From assembly GCF_021731985.1 (NCBI RefSeq), contig NZ_JAKFWH010000064.1, positions 1-64,000 of the forward strand: a stretch of DNA of 64,000 bases. The letters run 5' to 3'. Numbering within the stretch: the first letter of the stretch is position 1; every line of letters starts with the position of its first letter. Positions 54,735 through 64,000 of the stretch are shown piece after piece. The notes under the pieces were generated by a model. It was not told the DNA's origin, made no database searches, and saw only the letters and a program-made list of their open reading frames with translations. This stretch comes from Nitrosomonas sp. Lineage in GTDB: Bacteria > Pseudomonadota > Gammaproteobacteria > Burkholderiales > Nitrosomonadaceae. The translations under genes were made by a program, and so were the position numbers.

Positions 54735-56012
54735 ATGATTAAAACCCAACTTGTTGCATCTTCTACAATCGGTAAGGTGCTGGCTGGCGCAAGTTTGACG
54801 GGAGTATTGCAGGAAGCTTGGCGCGCAGACACCTTGTTATCAAAGCAGCAAAGAGGTGCCATTCAGGATTTAAGTTATGGTGTGTTGCGATTTTATGGGC
54901 AATTGGAGGCAATTCTTGGTTTGTTGCTGAAGAAATCGCTACGTGACAAGAGTCTGCACCATCTACTGTTAGTCAGCTTATATCAATTGCAATACAGTAA
55001 AACATTGCCGCATACAGTGGTTGATCAGGCCGTTGCAGCCTCACGATCTTTGGTGCATGGCAAAGGCATGCAGGGACTGGTGAATGCGGTATTGCGCAAT
55101 TTTATCCGGCAGCGCGAGAGCTTGTTAAAAAAAGCTGCTGAAAATGAGGTCGGGCGGTATTCGCATCCGCAATGGTGGATCGATAAATTGCGCTGGCAAT
55201 ACCCGCAAAACTTCCATGCCATATTGGAGGCAGACAATAAACGTCCTCCGATGACTTTGCGGGTTAATCAACGTAAGATCAGCGTGGAAAGTTACTGTAA
55301 GCTGTTGGCAGAGAAAGCGATGCATACAGAGTTGTTAGGGTCTGGCGCGCTGCAATTGAAACAGCCGGTTATGGTGGAAAACCTGCCTGGTTTTGCAGAA
55401 GGCCTGATAACCGTGCAAGACGCAGGAGCTCAGTTTGCTGCGACGTTTCTGGATGTGCATGATCGCATGCGCGTATTGGATGCTTGTGCGGCACCCGGAG
55501 GGAAAAGCACACATTTGCTGGAGTTGGCCGATATTTCGCTGACGGTACTGGACAATGATTCAGCTAGGCTTATCCAAGTTCAGCAAAATCTTGCGCGGTT
55601 GAATGTGACGGCTGAACGTTTGCTGTGCGGGGATGCCTCGAATCCCGATGCATGGTGGGATGGTCAGCCGTATGATCGTATTTTGGCGGATGTACCTTGT
55701 TCTGCATCTGGTGTAGTATGCCGACACCCAGATATTAAATGGTTACGGCGTGAAAGTGATCTGGTCAAATTTGCAGCCATTCAACAGGCAATTCTGAATG
55801 CATTGTGGAAAATTTTAAACAGGGATGGTAAGTTGCTCTATGTAACCTGCTCAATCTTTGCCGAAGAAAATACAATGCAGATAGAGAAATTTCTTAAACA
55901 TCATCCTGATGCCTGTCCATTACCGCTTTCTGGGGCAGCAATGGTGGATGGGCAACTGTTACCAGATATTCAACATGATGGTTTCTTTTATACATTGCTG
56001 CACAAAAGCTAG
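54735..56012 (+). CDS. rsmB: 16S rRNA (cytosine-967-C5)-methyltransferase
   Basis: 425 residues. N-terminal NusB-like helical domain (about 1-145) and a C-terminal Rossmann methyltransferase (about 200-425): DACAAPGGKSTHLLEL, DVPCSASGVVCRHPD and LYVTCSIFAEEN with the two catalytic cysteines (PC and TC). Follows fmt by 18 bases, the usual order. Confidence 0.96.
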   Translation: MIKTQLVASSTIGKVLAGASLTGVLQEAWRADTLLSKQQRGAIQDLSYGVLRFYGQLEAILGLLLKKSLRDKSLHHLLLVSLYQLQYSKTLPHTVVDQAVAASRSLVHGKGMQGLVNAVLRNFIRQRESLLKKAAENEVGRYSHPQWWIDKLRWQYPQNFHAILEADNKRPPMTLRVNQRKISVESYCKLLAEKAMHTELLGSGALQLKQPVMVENLPGFAEGLITVQDAGAQFAATFLDVHDRMRVLDACAAPGGKSTHLLELADISLTVLDNDSARLIQVQQNLARLNVTAERLLCGDASNPDAWWDGQPYDRILADVPCSASGVVCRHPDIKWLRRESDLVKFAAIQQAILNALWKILNRDGKLLYVTCSIFAEENTMQIEKFLKHHPDACPLPLSGAAMVDGQLLPDIQHDGFFYTLLHKS

Positions 56013-56019
56013 CCAAAGT

Positions 56020-56619
56020 ATGTGGCGTGCACAGTTATCACTTGCCAATTTGATTTTTTTGCTATTGATTTTGTTGTTGCCGGTCGCGGTTGCGCAAGCG
56101 GAAGGCATCCAAATAAAGTCTGTCAGTATGACAGCAGTTGAACAAGGGTATGAAATCGGCATTGATTCTGAGATTGCTCTTAATGCCACTTTGGAGCAAG
56201 CGCTTGAGAAAGGCATCGTGCTTTACTTTGTGACCAAATTCAGTTTAATTGATTCGCGTTGGTATTGGCTTTACGACGAAGTTGCGCGTGGTAAATTAAG
56301 AGTTGGGTTACGATATTACGCGTTGACGCGTCAATATCATTTGAACCATCCAACATTTTCACAAAGCTTTAACACGTTAACGGAAGCATTGCAGGCTTTG
56401 GGTCAATTGCGTGATTATCCATTGATTGTCAAATCTGCTTTAAAGCAGGATGTTGATTATATCGCATCATTGCGTATCTGGCTTGATTTGACACGGATGC
56501 CCAAACCATTCCAAGTTGAAGCTTTGGGTTCCAGTAAGTGGGATTTGAGTTCAGATAAGCTGGAATGGCGTATGAAATTACCAACACCAGAGCAACCGTT
56601 CCAGATGAAAGGCCATTAA
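56020..56619 (+). CDS. DUF4390 domain protein with signal peptide
   Basis: The ATG at 56020 is chosen over the ORF start at 55909, which lies inside rsmB. It gives 199 residues with a signal peptide (LIFLLLILLLPVAVAQA). Then the DUF4390 pattern: GYEIGIDSEIALNATLEQALEKGIVLYFV and LRVWL-type repeats (IASLRIWLDLTRMPKPFQVEAL). Periplasmic, unknown function, nearly always just upstream of an NtrY-type kinase, as here. The stop overlaps the kinase ATG (TAATG). Confidence 0.9.
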   Translation: MWRAQLSLANLIFLLLILLLPVAVAQAEGIQIKSVSMTAVEQGYEIGIDSEIALNATLEQALEKGIVLYFVTKFSLIDSRWYWLYDEVARGKLRVGLRYYALTRQYHLNHPTFSQSFNTLTEALQALGQLRDYPLIVKSALKQDVDYIASLRIWLDLTRMPKPFQVEALGSSKWDLSSDKLEWRMKLPTPEQPFQMKGH

Positions 56620-58796
56620 TGAAATATGTACTCATTATTGGAGCGGGATTGGGAGCGGTTATGCTTTTTTTGCTGGCAACAGCAGGCGCCAACACTGAGT
56701 TTTTTGAAAGGAAATACCGGCTATTGCTGGGTATCAACATTGCTTTCGTATTGTTTCTCATGGTTATCGTGGGATTTTTGTTGTGGCGATTCCGGCGCAG
56801 ACTCAAGTCGGGTGTATTCGGCTCCCGGTTGGCGCTACGTTTAATGTTGGTTTTCTCTTTGATGGCGATTCTTCCTGGTGCTTTGGTGTATGCCGTATCG
56901 GTTCAGTTTCTTGAGAAGAGTATTGAGTCCTGGTTTGATGTTAAAGTGGACCGCGCGCTTGAAGGTGGTTTGAGTCTAGGGCAAACCATGCTTGAGAACT
57001 TACTGGGAGAATTACAAAAGAAAGCACAGGCTACTGCATTGATATTATCTGAGTCTTCCAGCCAACCGTTGCAAGTGCTTAATGAGTTATTGCTGCAATC
57101 GCAAATTGAGGAAGCAACTTTATTTAATCAAGATGGCAAAGTAATTGCATTTTCCAGTGAAAGTAACTTGGCGTTATTTCCTGAAATGCCCAACGCAATG
57201 GTGTTGCGACACATTAGAATTCAAAAAGCTTACAGTGCGATTGAATCCATCGCGGATAAGGGTTTGTATTTGCGCGTGGTTGCGCCTGTCAATGTATTGA
57301 GTCTGAAGGAAGATATCCGGGTGCTTCAGTTTTTGCAGCCGGTTCCTGTGCAACTGGCAAGAGATGCCGAACGGGTGCAAGCAGGGTATCGGGATTATCA
57401 GGAGCTTTCTTTGTCTCGCCAGGGATTAACTCGGTTGTATAGTGTTACATTGACACTGGCATTGCTTTTGTCATTGTTTTCAGCATTGGCGGCTGCTTCA
57501 TTGCTCAGTGAAAAATTGAGCGCTCCACTCGGCATGCTGGCGGAAGGTACGCGTGCTATTGCGCAAGGCGATTACAGCCGCCGTCACTTGGTCCAGAGTA
57601 GCGATGAGCTGGGTGTGTTGACAGAATCTTTTAATTTGATGACGCAACAACTGGAGGAAGCGCAAGCGACAGCGCAACACAATCAGCAGGAAGTGGAGAG
57701 CGCGCGTGCGCATCTGGAGAGTATTCTGGCAAATCTCTCATCCGGTGTATTGGTGTTTGACGATCAATTGGTTTTATCCAAGGCAAATCGCAGCGCAGAG
57801 CAAATACTACAAATCCCTATGATCAGTCTGGATGGTTCAATCATTGAAGGTTGTGTGAATAATGAACCGCAATTGAATACTCTGGTTGTAGAGATCAGAG
57901 AAGGTTTTAACTCTGGAGAGACAGGTGTTTGGCAGCGTCAATTAACGCGTTCAGGGGATGGTAATAATCAAGTCTTACTGTTACGGGGAACACGTTTGCC
58001 CAAGATATCGGGGGGGGGCGGGGTGGTGGTTTTTGACGATATTACTAATTTACTACAAGTGCAGCGCGCAGTTGCCTGGGGTGAGGTTGCGCGCCGACTC
58101 GCGCATGAAATTAAAAACCCGTTGACGCCGATTCAACTCTCTGCTGAACGGGTGCAGCATAAGTTGATCAATAAACTGGATGTGGAGGATGCAAAAATAC
58201 TGCGCCGTTCTACAGAGACGATTGTCAATCAGGTTGAAGCGCTAAAAAGAATGGTCAATGAATTCAATCAGTATGCGCGTGTTCCTGAATTGGAATTACG
58301 TCAGCTTGACTTTAATCGATTGGTGCGAGAAGTGTTGTCACTGTATGAAACAGCAAGTATGACAACCGATAATAGTAAACACATACAAATCAAACCGGCA
58401 TTGGCAGATGATTTGCCTGTGGTCAGAGGCGATGCTGCGCAGTTACGACAGGTGCTGCATAATTTGTTGCAGAATGCGCAAGATGCCTTGGCAGATACAT
58501 CAGAGCCTGTGATCGAGGTGAGGACCGAGATGGTGCATGGGGGTGTGCAACTGAGTGTGCGCGATAATGGCTGCGGTTTTTCAGACGAGATCAGGGCGCG
58601 GGTTTTTGAGCCTTATGTCACGACCAAGTCGAAAGGTACTGGATTGGGGCTGCCCATCGTCAAGAAAATTGTTGAAGAGCATGAAGGTTTGATTCACATT
58701 GAAAATATTAAACCCCGTGGCGCACAAATTTCAATTATCCTGCCGACGGTAGAAAAGAATATCTCTGCGGGAAATAACAAACTGGCGTTAAGTTAA
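56619..58796 (+). CDS. ntrY: NtrY-type transmembrane sensor histidine kinase
   Basis: The ATG at 56619 overlaps the DUF4390 stop; 725 residues. Membrane helices near 4-24, 35-55, 75-98 and about 285-310 frame a periplasmic sensor region, followed by HAMP (about 310-365), a PAS-type domain (about 375-480), HisKA with H-box RRLAHEIKNPLTPIQLSAERV, and HATPase (LLQNAQDAL, DNGCGF, GTGLGLPIVKKI). Pairs with the regulator at 58946. The coding sequence contains a G9 tract at 58010-58018. Nitrogen or redox sensing is only inferred from the family. Confidence 0.92.
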   Translation: MKYVLIIGAGLGAVMLFLLATAGANTEFFERKYRLLLGINIAFVLFLMVIVGFLLWRFRRRLKSGVFGSRLALRLMLVFSLMAILPGALVYAVSVQFLEKSIESWFDVKVDRALEGGLSLGQTMLENLLGELQKKAQATALILSESSSQPLQVLNELLLQSQIEEATLFNQDGKVIAFSSESNLALFPEMPNAMVLRHIRIQKAYSAIESIADKGLYLRVVAPVNVLSLKEDIRVLQFLQPVPVQLARDAERVQAGYRDYQELSLSRQGLTRLYSVTLTLALLLSLFSALAAASLLSEKLSAPLGMLAEGTRAIAQGDYSRRHLVQSSDELGVLTESFNLMTQQLEEAQATAQHNQQEVESARAHLESILANLSSGVLVFDDQLVLSKANRSAEQILQIPMISLDGSIIEGCVNNEPQLNTLVVEIREGFNSGETGVWQRQLTRSGDGNNQVLLLRGTRLPKISGGGGVVVFDDITNLLQVQRAVAWGEVARRLAHEIKNPLTPIQLSAERVQHKLINKLDVEDAKILRRSTETIVNQVEALKRMVNEFNQYARVPELELRQLDFNRLVREVLSLYETASMTTDNSKHIQIKPALADDLPVVRGDAAQLRQVLHNLLQNAQDALADTSEPVIEVRTEMVHGGVQLSVRDNGCGFSDEIRARVFEPYVTTKSKGTGLGLPIVKKIVEEHEGLIHIENIKPRGAQISIILPTVEKNISAGNNKLALS
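58010..58018 (+). repeat. Homopolymer G9 inside the NtrY-type kinase gene
   Basis: Nine G followed by CGGGG, coding for Gly-Gly-Gly-Gly just before the last strand of the PAS-type domain. Slippage would remove the kinase core. Confidence 0.95.
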
Positions 58797-58945
58797 ATTA
58801 ATGAATCAGTGATTACAGGAAAGATGAATAAAATCTTTCATACTCGGGCACTCGTCAATCAAAAAAACTTGGAATCCATAGATGATCGTGAAATTTAACA
58901 GTTATGAATAAGCTGATTAGATTTCGTTAGTGGAGAGAATTCTAA

Positions 58946-60208
58946 ATGATAACAAACAATACAATACTTGTTGTTGATGACGAAATTGGCATACGCGAAT
59001 TGCTGTCTGAAATTTTGCGTGATGAAGGCTATCGTGTGGCGTTGGCAGAGAATGCTGAACAAGCACGAATCTGGCGAAGCCAGACGCGTCCGGATCTGGT
59101 GTTATTGGATATCTGGATGCCAGATACCGATGGCATTACACTGCTGAAAGATTGGGCCAGTAACGGAATGCTGACGATGCCGGTGATCATGATGTCTGGG
59201 CATGGCACTATCGACACAGCGGTCGAAGCGACGCGTATTGGTGCATTTGGTTATTTGGAGAAACCAATACCGCTGCAAAAATTGCTGAGTACTGTCAGTA
59301 AGGCCTTGCGAGGGGGGCCAAGTAAGCAGCAATCAACACTTTCTCTCGCCAGTTTGGGTAAGGGTGCTTTGATTGCAGATCTCAGGAAAAGATTAGAACA
59401 AGTTACAAATCTGAAAACGCCTTTGCTGCTGATGGGTGAACCGGGGGCCGGCGCGGAGATTTGTGCGCGTTTTATGCATCGCCCTAATACACCCTGGGTG
59501 GAGCCAGAGACATTGTTGTCGTTAGCTGAATCACCTCTCGATTTGCTGGAACTTGCGCGTGGTGGTCTGTTATTTCTAAAGGATGTGGGTGAAATCAGTA
59601 AATTGGCGCAGAAGGGTTTGTTGTTATTGTTTAGCAAGCTGGATAAATATAACGTGCGGTTGGTTTGCGCGACATCTCAACCTTTGGCAGAGTTAACGGC
59701 ACAAGGCGTTTATCATCCCAAATTATACGAAGTGCTGAGTAGTTTAAGCATCGGCATTCCAGCATTGAGAGCGCATCGGGAGGATATTCCTGATTTGGCC
59801 AGTCAAATTTTGTCACGTTTTGTAGAATCGGGTGAGGCTTCATCAATTTTGCAGTTCAGCACGGCAGCGCTTAACTGCTTACGGAATTATGATTGGCCTG
59901 GCAATCTTACACAGTTAACAGGTGTCGTGCATTCTTTGGCATTGACATGTACCGGTGATGAGATTTCGGCTGAAGCCGTTCAACAGGCAATGGTTTTTCC
60001 AGAATCGGTTTCCACATCTGTTGCTCCTGAAATTCCGCTGGATCTTTCGCTGCGCGAAGCACGTGATTTATTTGAAAAAACTTACTTTGAAAGGCTGATT
60101 GATCAGGAGAGCGGTAATATGACGCGTGTGGCTGACAGGGCTGGGTTGGAGCGCACACATCTTTATCGCAAAATAAAATTACTGGGAATTAAACTGCGGG
60201 GAAACTGA
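58946..60208 (+). CDS. ntrX: NtrX-type response regulator with degenerate sigma-54 AAA+ domain
   Basis: 420 residues. Receiver domain 1-120 with VVDDEIGIRELL, phospho-acceptor in LVLLDIWMPDTDG and switch Lys in FGYLEKPIP. The AAA+ region (about 145-345) is shortened; the P-loop reads GEPGAGAEICARF instead of GxxGxGKE, and no GAFTGA loop is present, so ATP hydrolysis and sigma-54 contact are unlikely. The C-terminal Fis-type helix-turn-helix is intact (NMTRVADRAGLERTHLYRKIKLLG). Follows the kinase by 149 bases; it probably acts as a DNA-binding regulator without sigma-54 activation. Confidence 0.9.
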   Translation: MITNNTILVVDDEIGIRELLSEILRDEGYRVALAENAEQARIWRSQTRPDLVLLDIWMPDTDGITLLKDWASNGMLTMPVIMMSGHGTIDTAVEATRIGAFGYLEKPIPLQKLLSTVSKALRGGPSKQQSTLSLASLGKGALIADLRKRLEQVTNLKTPLLLMGEPGAGAEICARFMHRPNTPWVEPETLLSLAESPLDLLELARGGLLFLKDVGEISKLAQKGLLLLFSKLDKYNVRLVCATSQPLAELTAQGVYHPKLYEVLSSLSIGIPALRAHREDIPDLASQILSRFVESGEASSILQFSTAALNCLRNYDWPGNLTQLTGVVHSLALTCTGDEISAEAVQQAMVFPESVSTSVAPEIPLDLSLREARDLFEKTYFERLIDQESGNMTRVADRAGLERTHLYRKIKLLGIKLRGN

Positions 60209-60349
60209 TTTTGTAAGAAAATTTTGCTGCTACTGGATTGGTTTTGTGCGCAGAATAATAGATAATACTAATTTTTCCGCCGATGTATCGCATATGAATA
60301 TGCAGACCGGCCATTTCTATTTGTTGAAAATATAGGGGAGTTAGTATCG

Positions 60350-62365
60350 ATGGGTACATTTAAGGATTTTGACGCGCCGGTGTTTAAAGATTTGACCAGT
60401 GCAATTCGCGCGTTGGCTATGGATGCCGTGCAAAAAGCCAATTCTGGTCACCCCGGTATGCCGATGGGTATGGCTGAAATTGCTGAGGTGCTGTGGATTC
60501 ATCATCTGCGTCATAATCCTGGCAATCCGGAGTGGGTCGACCGTGACCGGTTCGTGCTTTCCAATGGGCACGGATCCATGTTGATCTATGCCTTATTGCA
60601 TCTGACCGGCTACGATTTGCCAATGGAAGAAATTAAGCGTTTCCGGCAGTTTCATTCGAAGACACCCGGACATCCGGAATATGGCTATACCCCCGGCGTA
60701 GAAACCACAACAGGTCCATTAGGTCAGGGTATTACCAATGCGGTAGGCATGGCGCTGGCAGAAAAAGTGCTAGCCGCTGAATTTAACCGTCCTGGCTATA
60801 ATATTGTGGATCACTACACCTATGTTTTTCTGGGTGACGGCTGCCTGATGGAAGGCATCTCGCATGAAGCGTGTTCCTTGGCAGGTACCTTAGGTTTAGG
60901 CAAACTAATCTGTTTTTACGATGATAATGGTATTTCCATTGATGGTCATGTGGAAGGCTGGTTTACCGACGACACGCCAAAGCGGTTTGAATCTTATGGC
61001 TGGCATGTTGTGCCCAATGTCAACGGGCATGATCCAGAAGCGATTGAAGCGGCGATTGAGGCTGCCAAGCAAGTAAACAATAAACCATCAATGATTTGTT
61101 GCAAAACGGTCATTGGATTGGGCTCACCAAATATGGCCAATACCCATTCGGTACATGGCGCCGCGTTGGGTGATGTAGAGATTGCGGCTACTCGTCCACA
61201 CATTGGCTGGCATCATCCACCTTTTGAAATTCCACAGGAGGTTTATAGCGCTTGGGATGCAAAAGCGAAAGGCCAAATACTTGAAACGGAGTGGAACCAG
61301 AAATTTGCTGAGTACGCAGAAAAGCATCCTGCCGAAGCCGCTGAGTTTAACCGTCGTATGGCAGGCGATTTACCCGCAAACTGGCGCAGTCATGTTGACG
61401 GCGTTATTAATCAGGTCAACGCAAAGGCAGAGACGATTGCTAGCCGCAAAGCCTCGCAAAACGCGATTGAAGGCTTGGCACCAATTCTGCCCGAATTGAT
61501 CGGCGGTTCTGCGGATCTGGCGGGATCTAACTTGACTTTATGGTCAGGCTCTAAGGGAATTAGCCAGAAAAACGGTGGTAATTATGTTTACTATGGCGTG
61601 CGTGAATTTGGCATGAGTGCCATGATGAACGGATTATCGTTACATGGCGGCTTGATTCCTTATGGCGCCACATTTTTGATGTTTTCTGAATATGCTCGTA
61701 ATGCGCTGCGCATGGCTGCATTGATGAAAATTCGTAATATCTTCGTATTTACCCATGATTCCATAGGCTTGGGTGAGGATGGCCCGACGCATCAGCCAGT
61801 GGAGCAGACAGCCACATTGCGTTATATCCCCAACATGGATGTATGGCGGCCCTGTGATACCGTTGAATCAACTGTTTCTTGGGCGCGCGCTATCGAACGT
61901 AAAGACGGCCCTTCAATATTGATTTTTAGTCGTCAGAATCTGCCATTTCAGAAGCGGGATACAGCTACGATCAAATCGATTGATAAGGGTGGCTATGTCT
62001 TGTCTGAAGCAGGCAACGGGAAAGCACAAGCTATCCTGATTGCCACAGGTTCAGAGATGGGTTTGGCTATGAATGCACAAAAAGTATTGGCTGAAGAGGG
62101 TATTCATGTGCGCGTTGTTTCCATGCCTTGCACGAATGTATTCGATCGTCAGGAACCATCTTACAAGGACAGTGTCTTGTCAAAAGGCGTTAAACGGGTT
62201 GCCATAGAAGCCGGTGTGACAGATTTTTGGCGTAAATACGTCGGTCTGGAAGGCGCGGTGGTAGGTATGGATACCTTTGGTGAATCGGCACCGGCGGATG
62301 TATTATTTAAGCATTTTGGCTTTACCGTCGAGAACGTGGTCAAGACAGTCAAAGGCATTCTCTAA
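60350..62365 (+). CDS. tkt: Transketolase
   Basis: 671 residues, full length. Thiamine diphosphate site [13 protein letters not shown] with the Asn of [12 protein letters not shown]-terminal [26 protein letters not shown], and pyrimidine domain with [19 protein letters not shown]. Works in the pentose phosphate and Calvin cycles. GGGGAG precedes the ATG. Followed by gap and pgk, as in Calvin-cycle operons of autotrophic betaproteobacteria. Confidence 0.97.
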   Translation: MGTFKDFDAPVFKDLTSAIRALAMDAVQKANSGHPGMPMGMAEIAEVLWIHHLRHNPGNPEWVDRDRFVLSNGHGSMLIYALLHLTGYDLPMEEIKRFRQFHSKTPGHPEYGYTPGVETTTGPLGQGITNAVGMALAEKVLAAEFNRPGYNIVDHYTYVFLGDGCLMEGISHEACSLAGTLGLGKLICFYDDNGISIDGHVEGWFTDDTPKRFESYGWHVVPNVNGHDPEAIEAAIEAAKQVNNKPSMICCKTVIGLGSPNMANTHSVHGAALGDVEIAATRPHIGWHHPPFEIPQEVYSAWDAKAKGQILETEWNQKFAEYAEKHPAEAAEFNRRMAGDLPANWRSHVDGVINQVNAKAETIASRKASQNAIEGLAPILPELIGGSADLAGSNLTLWSGSKGISQKNGGNYVYYGVREFGMSAMMNGLSLHGGLIPYGATFLMFSEYARNALRMAALMKIRNIFVFTHDSIGLGEDGPTHQPVEQTATLRYIPNMDVWRPCDTVESTVSWARAIERKDGPSILIFSRQNLPFQKRDTATIKSIDKGGYVLSEAGNGKAQAILIATGSEMGLAMNAQKVLAEEGIHVRVVSMPCTNVFDRQEPSYKDSVLSKGVKRVAIEAGVTDFWRKYVGLEGAVVGMDTFGESAPADVLFKHFGFTVENVVKTVKGIL

Positions 62366-62394
62366 TCGAATTGATGATTAAAGTAGTTGGGTGA

Positions 62395-63444
<1,050 letters not shown>

Positions 63445-63525
63445 TTTTGTATTTGAAGATACGTGGTTAAGAAAAAATAGAATCTTGATTGCTATCTGAC
63501 TTTAATTTTCAATTCGTTAAGACAT

Positions 63526-63549
63526 AAAGGGTAGCGTTTGCTATCCTTT
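63526..63549 (+). promoter_or_regulatory. Stem-loop between gap and pgk
   Basis: AAAGGGTAGC and GCTATCCTTT pair over ten bases (one G-U) with loop GTTT. No strong U-tract, so it could be a partial terminator or processing stem that sets the gap:pgk ratio. Confidence 0.5.
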
Positions 63550-63581
63550 ATACTTTCTTAAAGACAATTTTGGAGCTTGCC

Positions 63582-64000
63582 GTGTCTGTTATTAAACTTG
63601 TTGACCTTGATCTGAAAGGTAAACGTGTATTTATACGCGCTGATCTGAATGTGCCTGTGAAGGATGGTAAAGTAACATCGGATGCACGCATTACCGCGTC
63701 GATGGCGACGATTAATCATTGCCTTAAACAAGGCGCCAAAGTGATGGTTACATCGCATCTGGGTCGCCCTGAAGAAGGCGTGTGGACAGAGGAAAATTCA
63801 CTGAAACCGGTCGCGGATAATATTGCAGGCCGTTTAAATAAGCCCGTGCGTTTAATCCGTGACTGGGTGGATGGCGGTTTTGATGTGGCCGATGGAGAAT
63901 TGGTGGTGTTGGAAAATTGCCGCATCAATAAAGGTGAAAAGAAAAATTCGGAAGATACCGCACAAAAGTATGCGAAATTATGCGATGTCTTTGTGATGGA
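63582..64000 (+). CDS. pgk: Phosphoglycerate kinase, N-terminal part (cut by window end)
   Basis: Open to the last base (139 codons seen). The GTG at 63582 has TGGAG upstream and gives [29 protein letters not shown], the classic PGK N-terminus, followed by SHLGRPEEG and [13 protein letters not shown]. The ORF track missed it because it runs off the end. Expected full length is about 390 residues. Confidence 0.95.
   Translation, partial: MSVIKLVDLDLKGKRVFIRADLNVPVKDGKVTSDARITASMATINHCLKQGAKVMVTSHLGRPEEGVWTEENSLKPVADNIAGRLNKPVRLIRDWVDGGFDVADGELVVLENCRINKGEKKNSEDTAQKYAKLCDVFVM

Overview
The window looks like part of the chromosome of a betaproteobacterial ammonia oxidiser of the Nitrosomonadaceae, most likely Nitrosomonas. 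The reasons are moderate-to-low GC, betaproteobacterial gene orders (rpmH-rnpA-yidD-yidC-mnmE; aroA-cmk-rpsA-ihfB-lapA-pyrF; LysM-dprA-smg-topB opposite def-fmt-rsmB-DUF4390-ntrY-ntrX), and a Calvin-cycle type tkt-gap-pgk run at the right end. The genus is inferred from style and content; no ammonia-oxidation gene is present. I saw no rRNA, tRNA, CRISPR array, prophage or intact IS.

Layout. 1-9.1 kb: cold-shock gene with a strong terminator, a DUF1353 gene, a frame-broken pentapeptide-repeat membrane gene, argJ / DUF815 ATPase / Nudix-ThiE fusion, then (minus) yacG and a GAF-GGDEF diguanylate cyclase, then an ECF sigma factor with a DUF3619 partner. 9.4-12.2 kb: an ABC exporter with an N-terminal zinc ribbon plus a DUF1854 protein, a pair I associate with cyanophycin loci. 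12.2-16.5 kb: mnmE, yidC, yidD, rnpA, rpmH on the minus strand. 16.5-19.1 kb: gene-poor, with a DUF5658 membrane protein, a possible small RNA and an orphan secreted protein.

19.1-40.8 kb is the most distinctive part, an apparent surface-layer island. A complete type I secretion operon (ATPase, HlyD adaptor, TolC channel), an epimerase/dehydratase, four glycosyltransferase genes (one a 1532-residue multidomain protein), a methyltransferase-GNAT fusion and a Wzm/Wzt polysaccharide exporter all lie on the minus strand. They diverge from a 794-residue cysteine-free, Ala/Thr/Gly/Asn-rich protein with an RTX-like C-terminus on the plus strand. I read this as an S-layer protein, its secretion machine and the surface glycan that anchors or decorates it, analogous to the Caulobacter rsaA/rsaDEF arrangement. 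A divergent HlyC-like protein lies just beyond, coupled to pyrF.

41-64 kb is mostly core: pyrF, lapA, ihfB, rpsA, cmk, aroA, a MITE-like element with a small membrane gene, topB, smg, dprA, a LysM protein, def, fmt, rsmB, DUF4390, an NtrY-type kinase, an NtrX-type regulator with a degenerate AAA+ domain, tkt, gap and the start of pgk (cut by the window end).

Two sequence-level themes stand out. First, short tandem repeats sit where they would switch or endanger reading frames: two separate 20-bp heptanucleotide repeats exactly at both frame breaks of the pentapeptide gene, and G9 tracts inside dprA and ntrY. Second, three genes (mnmE, rnpA, the ECF sigma factor) lack an ATG/GTG/TTG at the place where family alignment and ribosome-binding sites put the start, leaving AUA, AUU or CUG as candidates.
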